From: Castellaniella sp049673105
GTDB lineage: Bacteria; Pseudomonadota; Gammaproteobacteria; Burkholderiales; Burkholderiaceae_B
DNA length: 64,000 bases
Direction of reading: 5' to 3'
Assembly: GCF_049673105.1 (NCBI RefSeq)
Contig: NZ_JBATXG010000008.1
Coordinates: forward strand, 62,001-126,000
A program made the position numbers and the translations under genes. Shown here in pieces: positions 1 to 12,028 of this stretch. The notes below the pieces were generated by a model. That model worked only from the letters and a program-made list of their open reading frames with translations. It did not search any database and had not been told where the DNA came from. Numbering within the stretch: position 1 is the first letter of the stretch; each line of letters starts with the position of its first letter.

Positions 1-1116
1 GGCGATTACGCCGCTGCGGACGGCTGGATCCGCCTGCATGCCAATGCCGCGCACCATCGGCGCCGGGCTTTGCGCGTGCTGGATCTGCCCGACGGCGCCG
101 AGCGGGATCAGGTGGCGGCGCGGGTGCGCGCCTGGTCGGCGACCGATCTGGAAGCGGCGCTGGTCGAACAGGCGGCGTGTGCCGCCGCCTTGCGCCCGCC
201 CGAGCAGTGGCGGCGACATCCGCAGGGCCTGGCCGTTGTTGCCGAGCCCTTGCTGCATCGGCAGGATGGGACAGCCTGGACTGGCGCCGTGGAGCACGGC
301 GGACCGGTCTGGGTTCAGGGCGATGCCTCATCCGCCGCCCGACCGCTGGCGGGGGTGCGGGTGCTGGATCTGACCCGCGTGCTGGCAGGGCCGGTCTGTA
401 CCCGTTTTCTGGCGGCCTGGGGGGCGCAGGTGCTGCGTCTGGACCCAACGGACTGGGAAGAGCCAGGCATGGTGCCGGAAGTCACCGTGGGCAAGCGCTG
501 CGCCGAGCTGGATCTGCGCGATCCAGCGGGGCTGGACCGCTTCAGGCGGCTGCTGGCGCAGGCTGACGTGCTGGTGCATGGCTACCGGCCCGATGCGCTG
601 GATCGCCTGGGTTTGGGTGCGGATGTCCGCCAGCGGCTGCGCCCAGGCCTGGTGGATGTCAGTCTGGACGCCTGGGGATGGACCGGCCCCTGGTGCGCCC
701 GCCGGGGTTTTGACAGCCTGGTGCAGATGAGCACCGGCATCGCCTGGCCAGGCCGTCCGGACTGCAAACCGGACCCCTTGCCGGTGCAGGCGCTGGATCA
801 GGCAACGGGCTACTGGATGGCGGCCTGCGTGTTGAAGGGGCTGCTTGACCGGCGGGAACGATCACAGGGCAGCCAGTGGCGCGCGTCGCTGGCGCGCACG
901 GCAGCCTTGTTGACGTCGGATGCCCTGGCAGACACTCATGAAAAAACGGAACCGCCTTTGGGGGCGGTTCCATCGGATGCTTATGAGACTGCTGTCGAAT
1001 CCACCGCCTGGGGGCCGGCTCATCGTCTGCAGGCGCCCTGCAGGGTGGGGGATGTGCCGTGGCGGTGGGACAGGCCGGCGGGTGCGCTGCGCAGCAGCCC
1101 GCCGGATTGGTGGTGA
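1..1116 (+). CDS. CaiB/BaiF family III CoA-transferase, 3' part
   Basis: The reading frame is open from base 1, so the 5' end lies outside the window and about 371 residues are visible. An internal GDYAAADGWIRLHAN segment near the left edge, a GVRVLDLTRVLAGP segment and a C-terminal WGPAHRL..VGDVPWRWDRPA segment are typical of family III CoA-transferases, which move CoA between carboxylic acids. The visible part contains a second LDLTRVLAGP-type domain start, which fits the long, two-lobed members of the family. The substrate cannot be read from sequence. The stop codon at 1114-1116 directly abuts the stop codon of the convergent tctA. A strong minus-strand terminator lies inside the coding sequence at 941-971, in a variable linker. 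Confidence 0.85.
   Translation, partial: GDYAAADGWIRLHANAAHHRRRALRVLDLPDGAERDQVAARVRAWSATDLEAALVEQAACAAALRPPEQWRRHPQGLAVVAEPLLHRQDGTAWTGAVEHGGPVWVQGDASSAARPLAGVRVLDLTRVLAGPVCTRFLAAWGAQVLRLDPTDWEEPGMVPEVTVGKRCAELDLRDPAGLDRFRRLLAQADVLVHGYRPDALDRLGLGADVRQRLRPGLVDVSLDAWGWTGPWCARRGFDSLVQMSTGIAWPGRPDCKPDPLPVQALDQATGYWMAACVLKGLLDRRERSQGSQWRASLARTAALLTSDALADTHEKTEPPLGAVPSDAYETAVESTAWGPAHRLQAPCRVGDVPWRWDRPAGALRSSPPDWW
941..971 (-). terminator. Intrinsic terminator for tctCBA, inside the convergent gene
   Basis: Read on the minus strand, GGAACCGCC pairs perfectly with GGCGGTTCC (plus-strand 948-956 and 963-971, 6-nt loop). The stem is followed by GTTTTTT, which is the complement of the A-run at 941-946. 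This is a classic Rho-independent terminator about 145 nt past the tctA stop. It is encoded within the 3' part of the CoA-transferase reading frame. Confidence 0.8.
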
Positions 1117-2667
1117 TCAGTCGTCGGTCGCCATGGCGGACAGCGTCGAGGGCGCCAGGTTTTTCTTGGCGCGGCGGCGGCGCATCAGGGGCGGGATGAT
1201 GACGATAGCCAGGGAGATGATCCACAGTCCGATGGACACCGGGCTGCTCCACAGGATGTGCAGTTCACCGTTAGTGATGGACAGCGCCCGGCGCAGGTTT
1301 TGTTCCATCATGGAACCCAGCACGACACCCAGCACCATGGGCGCCATGGGGATGCCGCCCTTGCGCAGCAGGTAGCCCAGCAGGCCCAGGAAGGCGGCCA
1401 TGGTCAGGTCGAAGGTGCCGGCGTTGATGGCGTAGACACCGATGAAGCTGATGCACAGGATGCCGGGAACCAGCAGCCAGTTCGGCAGCGCCAGGACTTT
1501 GGAGAACACGCGCACCAGGGGGATGTTCATCATGAACAACATGACGTTGGCGATGAACAGCGACGCCACCAGGCCCCAGACCAATTCGGGTTTGGTGTCG
1601 AACAGCACCGGGCCCGGCGTGATGTTGTACAGCGTCAGGGCGCCCATCATCACTGCCGTCGTGCCCGATCCGGGGACGCCCAGCGTCAGCATGGGGACCA
1701 TGGCGCCCACGGCGGCCGAGGTCGAGGCGGCTTCGGGGGCGGTCACTCCGCGCAGGTCGCCTTCGCCGAAGCAGGCGTCGGGATCGCGGGCTTCCTGGTA
1801 GCGCTTTTCGTTGGAATACGCCACGGCGGATGCCACGCTGGCGCCGGCGCCCGGCAGCACTCCGATGAAAAACCCGATGATGGAGCCGCGCAGCACCGTC
1901 CATTTGGTGTAGAGCAGTTCTTTCAGGTTGAACAGCTTGCGCTTGTTGGGCGGCACTTCGGGGGTCTGCCCGCGAATGGTCGATTCCAGCAATTCCAGCA
2001 GTTCGGCGATGGCGAACAGGGCGATCACCACCACCACGAAGGCGATGCCGTCGAACAGGTGCACCGAATCGAAGGTATAGCGGTACACGCCCGAATTGGC
2101 GTCCACGCCCACCGTGGCGATCGCCAGGCCCAGCATGGCCGACAGTGTGCCTTTGACGGGCTGGTTCCCCAGCAGACTGGTCAGGCAGCAGAAGGCGAAG
2201 ATGATCAGGACGAAATATTCGGCCGGCCCGAAAGCCAACGCCCAGCTGGCCAGGATCGGGGCCAGAATGATGACGCCCAGGGTGGCGACCAGCGAGCCGC
2301 AGAAGGCCGACCAGCCCGACAGAGACAGCGCGACATTGGACAGGCCTTTGCGCGCCAGGGGATAGCCGTCCAGCGTGGTCATGATGGCGCTGGCTTCGCC
2401 GGGCACGTTGATCAGGATGGCGCTGATGCGTCCGCCGTATTCAGCGCCGACGTACACGGCGGCCAGCAGAATCAGCGCGGTTTCAGGGGGCAGATTCATC
2501 GCATAGGCGATGGGGATGAGCATGGCCACGCCGTTGATGGGACCCAAACCCGGCAGTACGCCGACCATGGTGCCCAGAAAAGAGCCAATGGCGGCGACCA
2601 GCAGATTGGTCCAGGAAAAGGCGACATCGAAACCGATGCTCAGGTGACTGAGGATTTCGCTCATCAT
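1117..2667 (-). CDS. tctA: Tripartite tricarboxylate transporter, large membrane subunit TctA
   Basis: This is the 516-aa large integral membrane subunit of a TTT family transporter, which takes up carboxylates such as citrate using ion gradients and a periplasmic binding protein. The protein is hydrophobic throughout. It carries the family's glycine-rich loops GVLPGLGPINGVAMLIPIAY (near residue 40) and a second GVLPGAGASVASAVAYSNEK copy near residue 265, the internal duplication typical of TctA. The start overlaps the tctB stop by 4 nt (ATGA), so the two are translationally coupled. The length matches the family, which usually has about 500 residues. The substrate cannot be fixed, although the TctC sequence resembles the classical tricarboxylate binder more than generic Bug proteins. 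Confidence 0.95.
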   Translation of the reverse strand: MMSEILSHLSIGFDVAFSWTNLLVAAIGSFLGTMVGVLPGLGPINGVAMLIPIAYAMNLPPETALILLAAVYVGAEYGGRISAILINVPGEASAIMTTLDGYPLARKGLSNVALSLSGWSAFCGSLVATLGVIILAPILASWALAFGPAEYFVLIIFAFCCLTSLLGNQPVKGTLSAMLGLAIATVGVDANSGVYRYTFDSVHLFDGIAFVVVVIALFAIAELLELLESTIRGQTPEVPPNKRKLFNLKELLYTKWTVLRGSIIGFFIGVLPGAGASVASAVAYSNEKRYQEARDPDACFGEGDLRGVTAPEAASTSAAVGAMVPMLTLGVPGSGTTAVMMGALTLYNITPGPVLFDTKPELVWGLVASLFIANVMLFMMNIPLVRVFSKVLALPNWLLVPGILCISFIGVYAINAGTFDLTMAAFLGLLGYLLRKGGIPMAPMVLGVVLGSMMEQNLRRALSITNGELHILWSSPVSIGLWIISLAIVIIPPLMRRRRAKKNLAPSTLSAMATDD

Positions 2668-3101
2668 GACAGGAACTCCAGGAGGCCCAGCGGCAGCACG
2701 ACGTCCAGCCCGCGATCAAATAAGAGGAAGAACAGCACGCCCATGACGATGCCCGCAATGATCATCTTGATCCACGGGCCGCCGAACAGGCGACCGATGA
2801 CAACCGTGATGATGGCGGTGGCGATGATGAAACCCAGGGTTTCAAACAGCAGGGCGTAGATGAAGATGTAGACCACCATCAGCATCAGGCGCGGCCAGTC
2901 GATGGCTTCGCCCCGACGGGGCTTGTTCCAGTTTTTGTACAGCAGCCAGGCACCGCACAGGGCGATGATCAAGGCAATCAGCATCGGAAAGGCCCGGGGG
3001 CCCACCGGTTCATAGGCAAAGGGAGCCTGCAGGTCGTGGCCGAACCACGCCATCAGGCCGGCAAAGATCAGGGCACAGAGGCCCAACAAACGATCACTCA
3101 T
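2664..3101 (-). CDS. tctB: Tripartite tricarboxylate transporter, small membrane subunit TctB
   Basis: This 145-aa protein has four predicted membrane segments: near residues 5-20, 38-56, 75-95 and a long hydrophobic stretch around 95-130 ending in a conserved PLGLLEFL tail. Size and position between tctC and tctA are those of TctB, the poorly conserved small membrane subunit. The start is an ATG 31 nt after the tctC stop, and the 3' end overlaps tctA by 4 nt. Sequence conservation in this family is low, so the call rests on topology and context together. Confidence 0.9.
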   Translation of the reverse strand: MSDRLLGLCALIFAGLMAWFGHDLQAPFAYEPVGPRAFPMLIALIIALCGAWLLYKNWNKPRRGEAIDWPRLMLMVVYIFIYALLFETLGFIIATAIITVVIGRLFGGPWIKMIIAGIVMGVLFFLLFDRGLDVVLPLGLLEFLS

Positions 3102-3132
3102 GGCGAGGTCCGGTACTTAAGTTATTGAAAAA

Positions 3133-4113
3133 TTATTGACGGATCAGACCGAATTCGTCGGCCAGCTTGGTGTAGGCCTTGACGCGTTCCTTGATGTAGG
3201 AATCCAGTTCCGGGCCGGATTTGTTGAAGGGGAACAGACCCTGCTTGTCGCGGATGGCGGCAAACGACGGATCGGCCTGGGTCTTGTTGAAGGCATCCAC
3301 CCACCATTGGTAGTCGGCGTCCGAGACCTTCGGGCCGACGTAGAAGCCGCGGATGATGGGCCAATCGATGTCGAAGCCTTCTTCGGCGGCGGTCGGCACG
3401 GACGACAGCTTGCCCGGCAGGCGGTGGTCGCTGAACACGGCCAGCACACGGATCGGGGCGCCGCCTTCCAGCATGGTGAAGGCTTCGGCTGCATCGCCCA
3501 TATAGGCCTGGATGTGACCGCCGCGCAGGGCCGTCAGCGCGTCGCCGCCCCCTTCAAAGGCCACGAAACGCATCTTGCGATAGTCCACACCGGCAGCGCG
3601 AGCCGTCAGGGCGGCCTTCATCCAGTCCTGGCTGCCGACGGTACCGCCTGCGCCCAGCACGATCTTGGTCGGATCCTGTTTGAAGGCGGCCATCATGTCT
3701 TTCAGGCTCTTGTAGGGCGAATCGTCGCGCACCACGGCCACGCCGTAGTCGGAGCCGACGGCAGCCAGCCAGCGCACGTCATCCACGCTGTAGCGACCGA
3801 ATTTCTTCTGGGCCAGGTTCAGCAGCGAACCGCCGGAGAACGCCACGATGGCGTTGGGGTCGTCGGGCTTCTGGGCGATGACGTGGTTGTAGGCCACCGC
3901 GCCGATGCCGCCGGGCATGTAGACGATGCGCATCGGATCGCTCAGGGCGCCGGACGCCTTCAGGCCTTCTTGGGCCAGGCGGCAGGTCAGGTCAAAGCCG
4001 CCGCCGGGGTTGGCAGGAGCGATACATTCGGGTTTCGGCGGGGCGGCTTGCGCGGCCAGACCGAGGGACAGCAGGGTGCTGCCCAACAACAGCGACAAAG
4101 ATCGGGGAGTCAT
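3133..4113 (-). CDS. tctC: Periplasmic tricarboxylate-binding protein TctC (Bug family)
   Basis: This 326-aa solute-binding protein begins with a Sec signal peptide: basic MTPR, hydrophobic core LSLLLGSTLLSLGLA, and predicted cleavage after AQA. The mature start, PECIAPANPGGGFDLTCRLA, is close to classical TctC. The rest has the Bug-family pattern, including DDPNAIVAFSGGSLLNLAQ and the GGGDALTALRGGHIQAYMGD segment that lines the ligand pocket. It is the first gene of tctCBA. A good Shine-Dalgarno (AGGAG, complement of 4126-4133) sits about 8 nt before the ATG. A tctDE-like two-component pair is encoded 3 kb away and is the likely regulator, as in Salmonella. Confidence 0.95.
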   Translation of the reverse strand: MTPRSLSLLLGSTLLSLGLAAQAAPPKPECIAPANPGGGFDLTCRLAQEGLKASGALSDPMRIVYMPGGIGAVAYNHVIAQKPDDPNAIVAFSGGSLLNLAQKKFGRYSVDDVRWLAAVGSDYGVAVVRDDSPYKSLKDMMAAFKQDPTKIVLGAGGTVGSQDWMKAALTARAAGVDYRKMRFVAFEGGGDALTALRGGHIQAYMGDAAEAFTMLEGGAPIRVLAVFSDHRLPGKLSSVPTAAEEGFDIDWPIIRGFYVGPKVSDADYQWWVDAFNKTQADPSFAAIRDKQGLFPFNKSGPELDSYIKERVKAYTKLADEFGLIRQ

Positions 4114-4241
4114 GACGTGAGTCTCCTAAGTGGGAAAAGGCCTGGTACGAATGAACAGCAGAGACCAGGTACTCCGGCACCTTAAGCAGTCGGTGCTTTC
4201 CATTTGCTTTCAAAATGACATAGTTTCGGGATAACCCTAGG
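4114..4241. promoter_or_regulatory. Divergent intergenic region tctC / diguanylate cyclase
   Basis: This 128-bp region holds the 5' ends of two divergent genes. Two inverted repeats are visible: CCTGGT/ACCAGG (4141-4146 and 4164-4169) and GCACC/GGTGC (4177-4181 and 4192-4196). Either could be a TctD-type regulator site or leader structure. I could not pick convincing -35/-10 pairs, so promoter positions are not assigned. Confidence 0.35.
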
Positions 4242-7067
4242 ATGAAAGCCGCAAATCGTGCGGTTTTGGCTGGTCATTCGTGTCACTTGATGACACACTT
4301 TCATACAAGGTTCCTGTGCTGGAGCGGTCGCTTGAATAGAGTCCTGTTCGTCGTGGTGGTGTTGCTGTTGGTCGGGATAGGAGCGACGTTCGGGCTGGAA
4401 TCCTGGGACCGGTCGCGCCATCAGGCCGCCCTCATGGATCAGGTGCAGCAGCAGCTCAATGAGCGTGCCAGCCGCCTGTCGGATGATCTTCAGGCGCTGC
4501 TGGCGCTGAGCCGCCGTTTGGCCGATGCGCTGGCCGTCGTGGCGCCGGGGCAGGAAGCCGGTCCTTTTGCCGTGCTGGCGCCGCAGATGGTGCGCCAGCA
4601 CACCGGTATCCGCAGTGTCGTCTATGTCGATCGCCTGAAGGTCACGCAGATCCATCCTGTGGCGGGCAATGAAAGCGTGATCGGCATGGATTACGGTCTG
4701 CACCCGGAATTCATGTCCAAAATCCGGCAGATGGTCCAGCAGCGGGAAACCGTCATCGACGCCACCGCCCGCTTGGTTCAGACCGGGCGGGTCGGCTTGA
4801 TCGTGCGTTCGCCTTTGTTCATGCCGGGCGCGCCCGGACAAGCGCCGGTCTATCGGGGCATGACGGCCTTGACCGTCGATCTGGCCCGCACCCTGCAGCA
4901 GGCGGGGCTGCAGGGGCCGGATCTGCCATTCAGTCTGGCCATCCGCAGCGATTCCGGGCCGAATCTGCCCGACCGCGTCCTGGAAGGCTCGCCGAACCTA
5001 TTCGATCAGCCCCACGCCCTGGCCCGTATTGCTCTGCTGGATGGGGACTGGGAACTGGCCGCCGTGCCCCGTCTGGACCTGGCCTACGACGGTGGTCGGG
5101 CCTGGCTGATCCGCGGGGTGGGCGGTGGCCTCACCATGATGCTGGTGCTGCTGGTCCTGTATCGCCACCGAGGATTGGCAGAGGGGCGTCAGGGCCATAA
5201 GCCAGCAGGGGGTCTGATGTCCTTGCGCACCCTCTTGCTGCTGTCCACCTTGGTGCCTTTGCCCTTGGTCATCGGTCTGGCCGGCTGGCTGGTGTTCACG
5301 GCGTCCATCCAGACCGTCCAGAGCATGGAACAGCAGCGGGTCGAGGAATTGGCCGTCCAGTTGCGGGACAAGGTAGCGGCTTTCTTCGAAGTGCCGCGCG
5401 CCGCCGCCACCTTCAATATTCGCCAATTGCAGGCCGGACTGCTGTCATTGGATGACCGGCCGGCTTTGTTGCACAGTTTTCTGCTGCAGTTGCGTCAGCA
5501 ATCGCTGCTGACGTACTTGTCCTTCAGTACCGTGGGCGGCGATTATCTGGCGGCCAGCCGTCCGCCGCGCGGAGGGGATCAGGGTTTGCGGATCCTGGAG
5601 GCCGATCAGACCGACGGCGGCGTCATGCATATCCATCGGGTCGACGACGCGAATCGGCGCAGCACGCAGCTGCCAGCGGGCAATGCGCATTTCGACCCCC
5701 GCGACCGCCCCTGGTTCAAGGCGGCGGTCCAGGCGGGCGCCCTGCATTGGTACACGACGTACGAATATGCGATTCAGGCGACCGATGGGTATTACGACGA
5801 TATGGGCATAGGCATGGCCGCGCCGCTGTACGACGACCGGCATCAGTTGCTGGGGGTGCTGACGGCGGATGTGGCATTGACGCGGATCGGCCAGTTCCTG
5901 TCGTCGGAAATGGATGGCCTGGGCGGCGTCGCCTTTCTGATGGAACCCGATGGCCGCCTGTTGGCCGCATCCGATGGCGGGCCTGTGTATGCCGCGCGCG
6001 AAGGACAGGCGCAGCAGATCCTGGCGGCGGACAGCGTGAGCCCGATGATCCGTCGGGTGGGCGCTGAAATCGGGCAATCGGGGCGCGCAGTCGGTCATCG
6101 CCTTTTAAGCGAGCAGGGTCAGCGCTACCAGACGCATTGGCAGTCCATCCAGTTGCCCGACGGGCCTTTGCTGACGCTGGCGCTGGCCCTGCCGGAAAGT
6201 CGCTATGCGGGCTCGGCGGAACAGTCCATCCAGCGCGTCGGGCTGCTGATTGTGGGGTTCTGGGTGTTGGGCCTGATCGTGGTGTCCGCGGCTGCCTGGT
6301 GGTTGTCCCGACCTCTGCATTCTTTGATCCACTGGGCCGGTCGGCTGGCCGATGGGCAGTGGCAGGCGTCGCCGTCGGTGCACAGTCCTGTGCAGGAAAT
6401 CGTGTTGCTGGCGCGGGCTTTAGGCAGCATGGCAGACCGTCTGCGTGGCAATCAGCAGGCGCTTGAGCAGCAGGTGGCGGACCGCACGCAGGCGCTGGTG
6501 CAGGCCAATCGGCAGCTGACCGAACTGTCCGCGACCGACAGCCTGACGGGCCTGGCCAATCGGCGCCGGTTTGACGAGGCGCTGGACCAGGAATGGCACC
6601 GTGCCCGGCGCGAAGGGCAGGCGGTCAGTCTGCTGATGATCGACGTCGACTGGTTCAAGCACTATAACGATGCGTACGGCCATCAAGCGGGCGATGCGGT
6701 GTTGCAGCATGTCGGGCGTGTCTTGCGCCAGACCTTTCAGCGCTCGGGGGATTTGTCGGCGCGCTATGGCGGCGAGGAATTCGCCGTCATCATGGTGGGG
6801 CGGGACCGTGTGGCCGGCACCCGGATGGCGCAGCGAGTGTGCGCTGCCATCGCCGCCCTGGACTTGCCGCATGAGCACGGGCTACGCGGTCGCGTGACGG
6901 TCAGTGTCGGCGTGGCGGAAATGGATCTTGGCGACCCTCAGGCGGTGCAGGTAGTCATCGGCCAAGCCGATGCCGCCTTGTACCGCGCCAAAGAGGCTGG
7001 ACGCAATCGTGTCGAGTGCGCCGGGCTCGACGAGCCGGCGCCTGATCCGGCGTCCGCCTCAGGCTGA
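4242..7067 (+). CDS. Membrane diguanylate cyclase with two sensor regions, HAMP and GGDEF
   Basis: The protein is up to 941 aa. Its order is: TM1 (about 30-50), a first periplasmic region (about 51-285), TM2 (about 288-308), TM3 (about 329-353), a second Cache-like periplasmic region (about 360-655), TM4 (about 662-686), HAMP, a short coiled coil and a GGDEF domain (about 765-930). The active-site motif is GGEEF at 843-847. An inhibitory I-site RSGD ends exactly five residues before it, so the enzyme should make c-di-GMP and be feedback-inhibited. Two stacked sensor modules are unusual. It lies between tctCBA and the tctDE-like pair and overlaps the kinase gene by 9 nt at the 3' end. The start is uncertain: ATG 4242, ATG 4290 and TTG 4332 are all possible, and the last has a GGAGCGG upstream. 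Confidence 0.88.
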   Translation: MKAANRAVLAGHSCHLMTHFHTRFLCWSGRLNRVLFVVVVLLLVGIGATFGLESWDRSRHQAALMDQVQQQLNERASRLSDDLQALLALSRRLADALAVVAPGQEAGPFAVLAPQMVRQHTGIRSVVYVDRLKVTQIHPVAGNESVIGMDYGLHPEFMSKIRQMVQQRETVIDATARLVQTGRVGLIVRSPLFMPGAPGQAPVYRGMTALTVDLARTLQQAGLQGPDLPFSLAIRSDSGPNLPDRVLEGSPNLFDQPHALARIALLDGDWELAAVPRLDLAYDGGRAWLIRGVGGGLTMMLVLLVLYRHRGLAEGRQGHKPAGGLMSLRTLLLLSTLVPLPLVIGLAGWLVFTASIQTVQSMEQQRVEELAVQLRDKVAAFFEVPRAAATFNIRQLQAGLLSLDDRPALLHSFLLQLRQQSLLTYLSFSTVGGDYLAASRPPRGGDQGLRILEADQTDGGVMHIHRVDDANRRSTQLPAGNAHFDPRDRPWFKAAVQAGALHWYTTYEYAIQATDGYYDDMGIGMAAPLYDDRHQLLGVLTADVALTRIGQFLSSEMDGLGGVAFLMEPDGRLLAASDGGPVYAAREGQAQQILAADSVSPMIRRVGAEIGQSGRAVGHRLLSEQGQRYQTHWQSIQLPDGPLLTLALALPESRYAGSAEQSIQRVGLLIVGFWVLGLIVVSAAAWWLSRPLHSLIHWAGRLADGQWQASPSVHSPVQEIVLLARALGSMADRLRGNQQALEQQVADRTQALVQANRQLTELSATDSLTGLANRRRFDEALDQEWHRARREGQAVSLLMIDVDWFKHYNDAYGHQAGDAVLQHVGRVLRQTFQRSGDLSARYGGEEFAVIMVGRDRVAGTRMAQRVCAAIAALDLPHEHGLRGRVTVSVGVAEMDLGDPQAVQVVIGQADAALYRAKEAGRNRVECAGLDEPAPDPASASG

Positions 7068-8474
7068 TCGCGAGTCTGAAACGGGAAAGATCAGCGCGGC
7101 CTCGCAGCCCCGGCCTGACGAGCGGATGCTCAAGGACCCATGGTGGCGCTGCATGATGGTATGCGCGATGGCCAAGCCCAGGCCTGCCCCGTGGGTGTGT
7201 TTGCCGGCTTGACCGCGCCGGAAGCGTTTGCCGGCTTTGCGGATGTCGGCTTCCGTCATGCCCAGCCCCGTATCCTGGACGCTGAGCACGATCTGACCCG
7301 GTTCCTGCAGGATGCGCAGCGTGATCGCACCGCCAGGCGGGGTGTATTTGATGGCGTTGTCCATCAGATTGAGCACGGCTTCGCGCAACAGCCATTCGAT
7401 GCCCTGCACGGTAGCGCCCAATTCGGCGCCTTCCATCGCGATGGACTGGTGTTTTTGCCGCGCCAGGCTGTAGAGCTGGCGAATGACGTCCTGTGCCAGC
7501 GGGGCCAGGACGACGGGCATCAGGGTGTCGGTTTGTGCATCGGATTCGCGCGCGCGCGCCAGCGCCAGCATCTGGGCGGCGGTGCGCTGGGCCTGGATCA
7601 GGCCCTGACGCATGGCCAGCAAGGCGGTGCGGGCCTCGGCGGGGTCGGGTTCGCGCAGGGCGTAGTCCAGTTGCGTGTTCAGCACCGCCAGCGGGGTGCG
7701 CAGCTGGTGCGAGGCATCGTCCAGAAACTGGCGCTGCCGCCGGGCCTGACGGGCGTAGCGGGCGACGTGCTGATTGACCGCCTGCACCAGCGGTTGGACC
7801 TCGCGGGGCAACTCGGGGGCCAGGATGGGGCTCAGGTCATCTGCGCGGCGGTTTTTCAGATTGCGGTACAGGCGTGTCAGCGGTCGCAGGCCGATCAGCA
7901 CTCCCAGGAAGATCAGCCCCGACGACGCCAGCACCTCGAAGGCATCGCGCACAATGCTGCGCAGCATGATGTCGCGGATGACGCTGTCTCGCCCGCTGCG
8001 GTCCTCGCCCACCATCACGATGACCCGACCGCGCGCCTGTCCATACAGGGGCGGGTCCATGCGCCGGGCCAAAGCAGCGATGCGGATGGGCGTGCCCAGA
8101 TAGTCGCGGTCATAGAAGACGGGCACGTTCGACTCCAGCCGCGTATCGGGCAGCGGCAGTTCCTGGTTGCCGATGTCGGCCAGGCCGTCTTCGGTCATGA
8201 TGCGGTAGTACACCGCGTTGTCGGCTGCCAGCTCGAAAAATTCCAGCATCAGGTAGGGCAGTTCCACCGCCAGACCGCCGCTATCGGTGGCGATGTTGTG
8301 ATCGATGGCCCGCAGGGCGCCGATCAGGGACCGGTCATAGGCCAGGTCGATCTGATTGTGCAACTGGTGGCTGGAATGCCAGAGCGCGATGCTGAGTACC
8401 GCCACTTGAACGGGGATCAGAATCCACAGCAGCAGCGCCCGCAGGCTGTGTGAGCGGGGTTCAGTCGGGGACAT
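7059..8474 (-). CDS. Sensor histidine kinase, TctE-like
   Basis: This is a 471-aa membrane kinase. TM1 is at about 11-30, followed by a periplasmic sensor of about 140 residues (2CSK_N/TctE type) and TM2 at about 185-203. A HAMP-less linker leads to an H-box DASHQLRTPL (phospho-accepting His near residue 259), an N-box LMDNAIKYTP and a G-box GAGLGLA. All catalytic motifs are present. Its gene begins inside the 3' end of the response-regulator gene (14-nt overlap), so the pair is one operon. Family and proximity to tctCBA suggest control of tricarboxylate uptake. This is an inference, because QseC-type kinases look similar. Confidence 0.88.
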   Translation of the reverse strand: MSPTEPRSHSLRALLLWILIPVQVAVLSIALWHSSHQLHNQIDLAYDRSLIGALRAIDHNIATDSGGLAVELPYLMLEFFELAADNAVYYRIMTEDGLADIGNQELPLPDTRLESNVPVFYDRDYLGTPIRIAALARRMDPPLYGQARGRVIVMVGEDRSGRDSVIRDIMLRSIVRDAFEVLASSGLIFLGVLIGLRPLTRLYRNLKNRRADDLSPILAPELPREVQPLVQAVNQHVARYARQARRQRQFLDDASHQLRTPLAVLNTQLDYALREPDPAEARTALLAMRQGLIQAQRTAAQMLALARARESDAQTDTLMPVVLAPLAQDVIRQLYSLARQKHQSIAMEGAELGATVQGIEWLLREAVLNLMDNAIKYTPPGGAITLRILQEPGQIVLSVQDTGLGMTEADIRKAGKRFRRGQAGKHTHGAGLGLAIAHTIMQRHHGSLSIRSSGRGCEAALIFPVSDSRSA

Positions 8475-9144
8475 GCTGGACGGGTTCCAGACAGTAGCCG
8501 ACGCCGCGCAGGGTAACGACCTGGACGCCGGTGTCTGCGAGTTTCTTGCGCAGGCGATGCACCAGCACTTCGATGGCTTCCAGGTTGATGCTGGTGTCGT
8601 CGGGGCTGATGCGATCCAGCATCTGCTGCTTGGTGATGGGTTCGCCGGCCTTTTGCATCAGGACCTTCAGGGCCGCGTATTCGCGGGGTGACAGGGCCAG
8701 GGGGGTATCACGGTGCAAAAACCGCTGGCTGCCGATGTCCAGCACCAGTTCGCCCAGCATCCAGCGTGGGTGCTCGCGGCCCCTGCTGCGGCGGATCAGG
8801 GCGTGCAGCCGGGCTTCCAGTTCTTCGATGGCAAAAGGCTTTTGCATGAAATCGTCGGCGCCTTCGTGCAGCGACCCGATGCGTTCGGCCATGGCGTCGC
8901 GCGCCGTCAGCACCAGCACGGGGCAGCGGTCATCGCGACTGCGCAGCCGGCGCAGGAATTCGTGTCCGTTCATGCCGGGCAGGCCCAGGTCCAGGATGAT
9001 GGCGTCGAATTCTTCCACGGCCAGACGGCGTTCGGCCAGTTCGGCGTCATCGGCCCAATCGACCATGAAGCCCCCGTGGCGCGCCAGGCTGCGCGCCAGC
9101 CAGTTGGCCAGTTCCGCTTCGTCTTCGATCAACAGGATACGCAT
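8461..9144 (-). CDS. OmpR-family response regulator, TctD-like
   Basis: This 227-aa DNA-binding regulator has a receiver domain (1-115) with acidic pocket ED near residues 7-8, phospho-acceptor Asp in AIILDLGLPG (about residue 52), Thr in VLVLTARDA and Lys in FMQKPFA. The C-terminal winged helix (about 125-222) contains LSPREYAALKVL and the recognition region NLEAIEVLVHRLRKKL. It is the first gene of a two-gene operon with the histidine kinase. The likely target is the tctC promoter 4-5 kb away, but no binding site can be assigned from sequence alone. Confidence 0.9.
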   Translation of the reverse strand: MRILLIEDEAELANWLARSLARHGGFMVDWADDAELAERRLAVEEFDAIILDLGLPGMNGHEFLRRLRSRDDRCPVLVLTARDAMAERIGSLHEGADDFMQKPFAIEELEARLHALIRRSRGREHPRWMLGELVLDIGSQRFLHRDTPLALSPREYAALKVLMQKAGEPITKQQMLDRISPDDTSINLEAIEVLVHRLRKKLADTGVQVVTLRGVGYCLEPVQHVPD

Positions 9145-9169
9145 GGCATCGATGATAGGTCCGGGCGGC

Positions 9170-12028
<2,859 letters not shown>

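Noticed and set aside
1258..2859. 533-codon plus-strand open frame opposite tctA/tctB
   Set aside because: It is a shadow of tctA, with no ribosome-binding site or family features.
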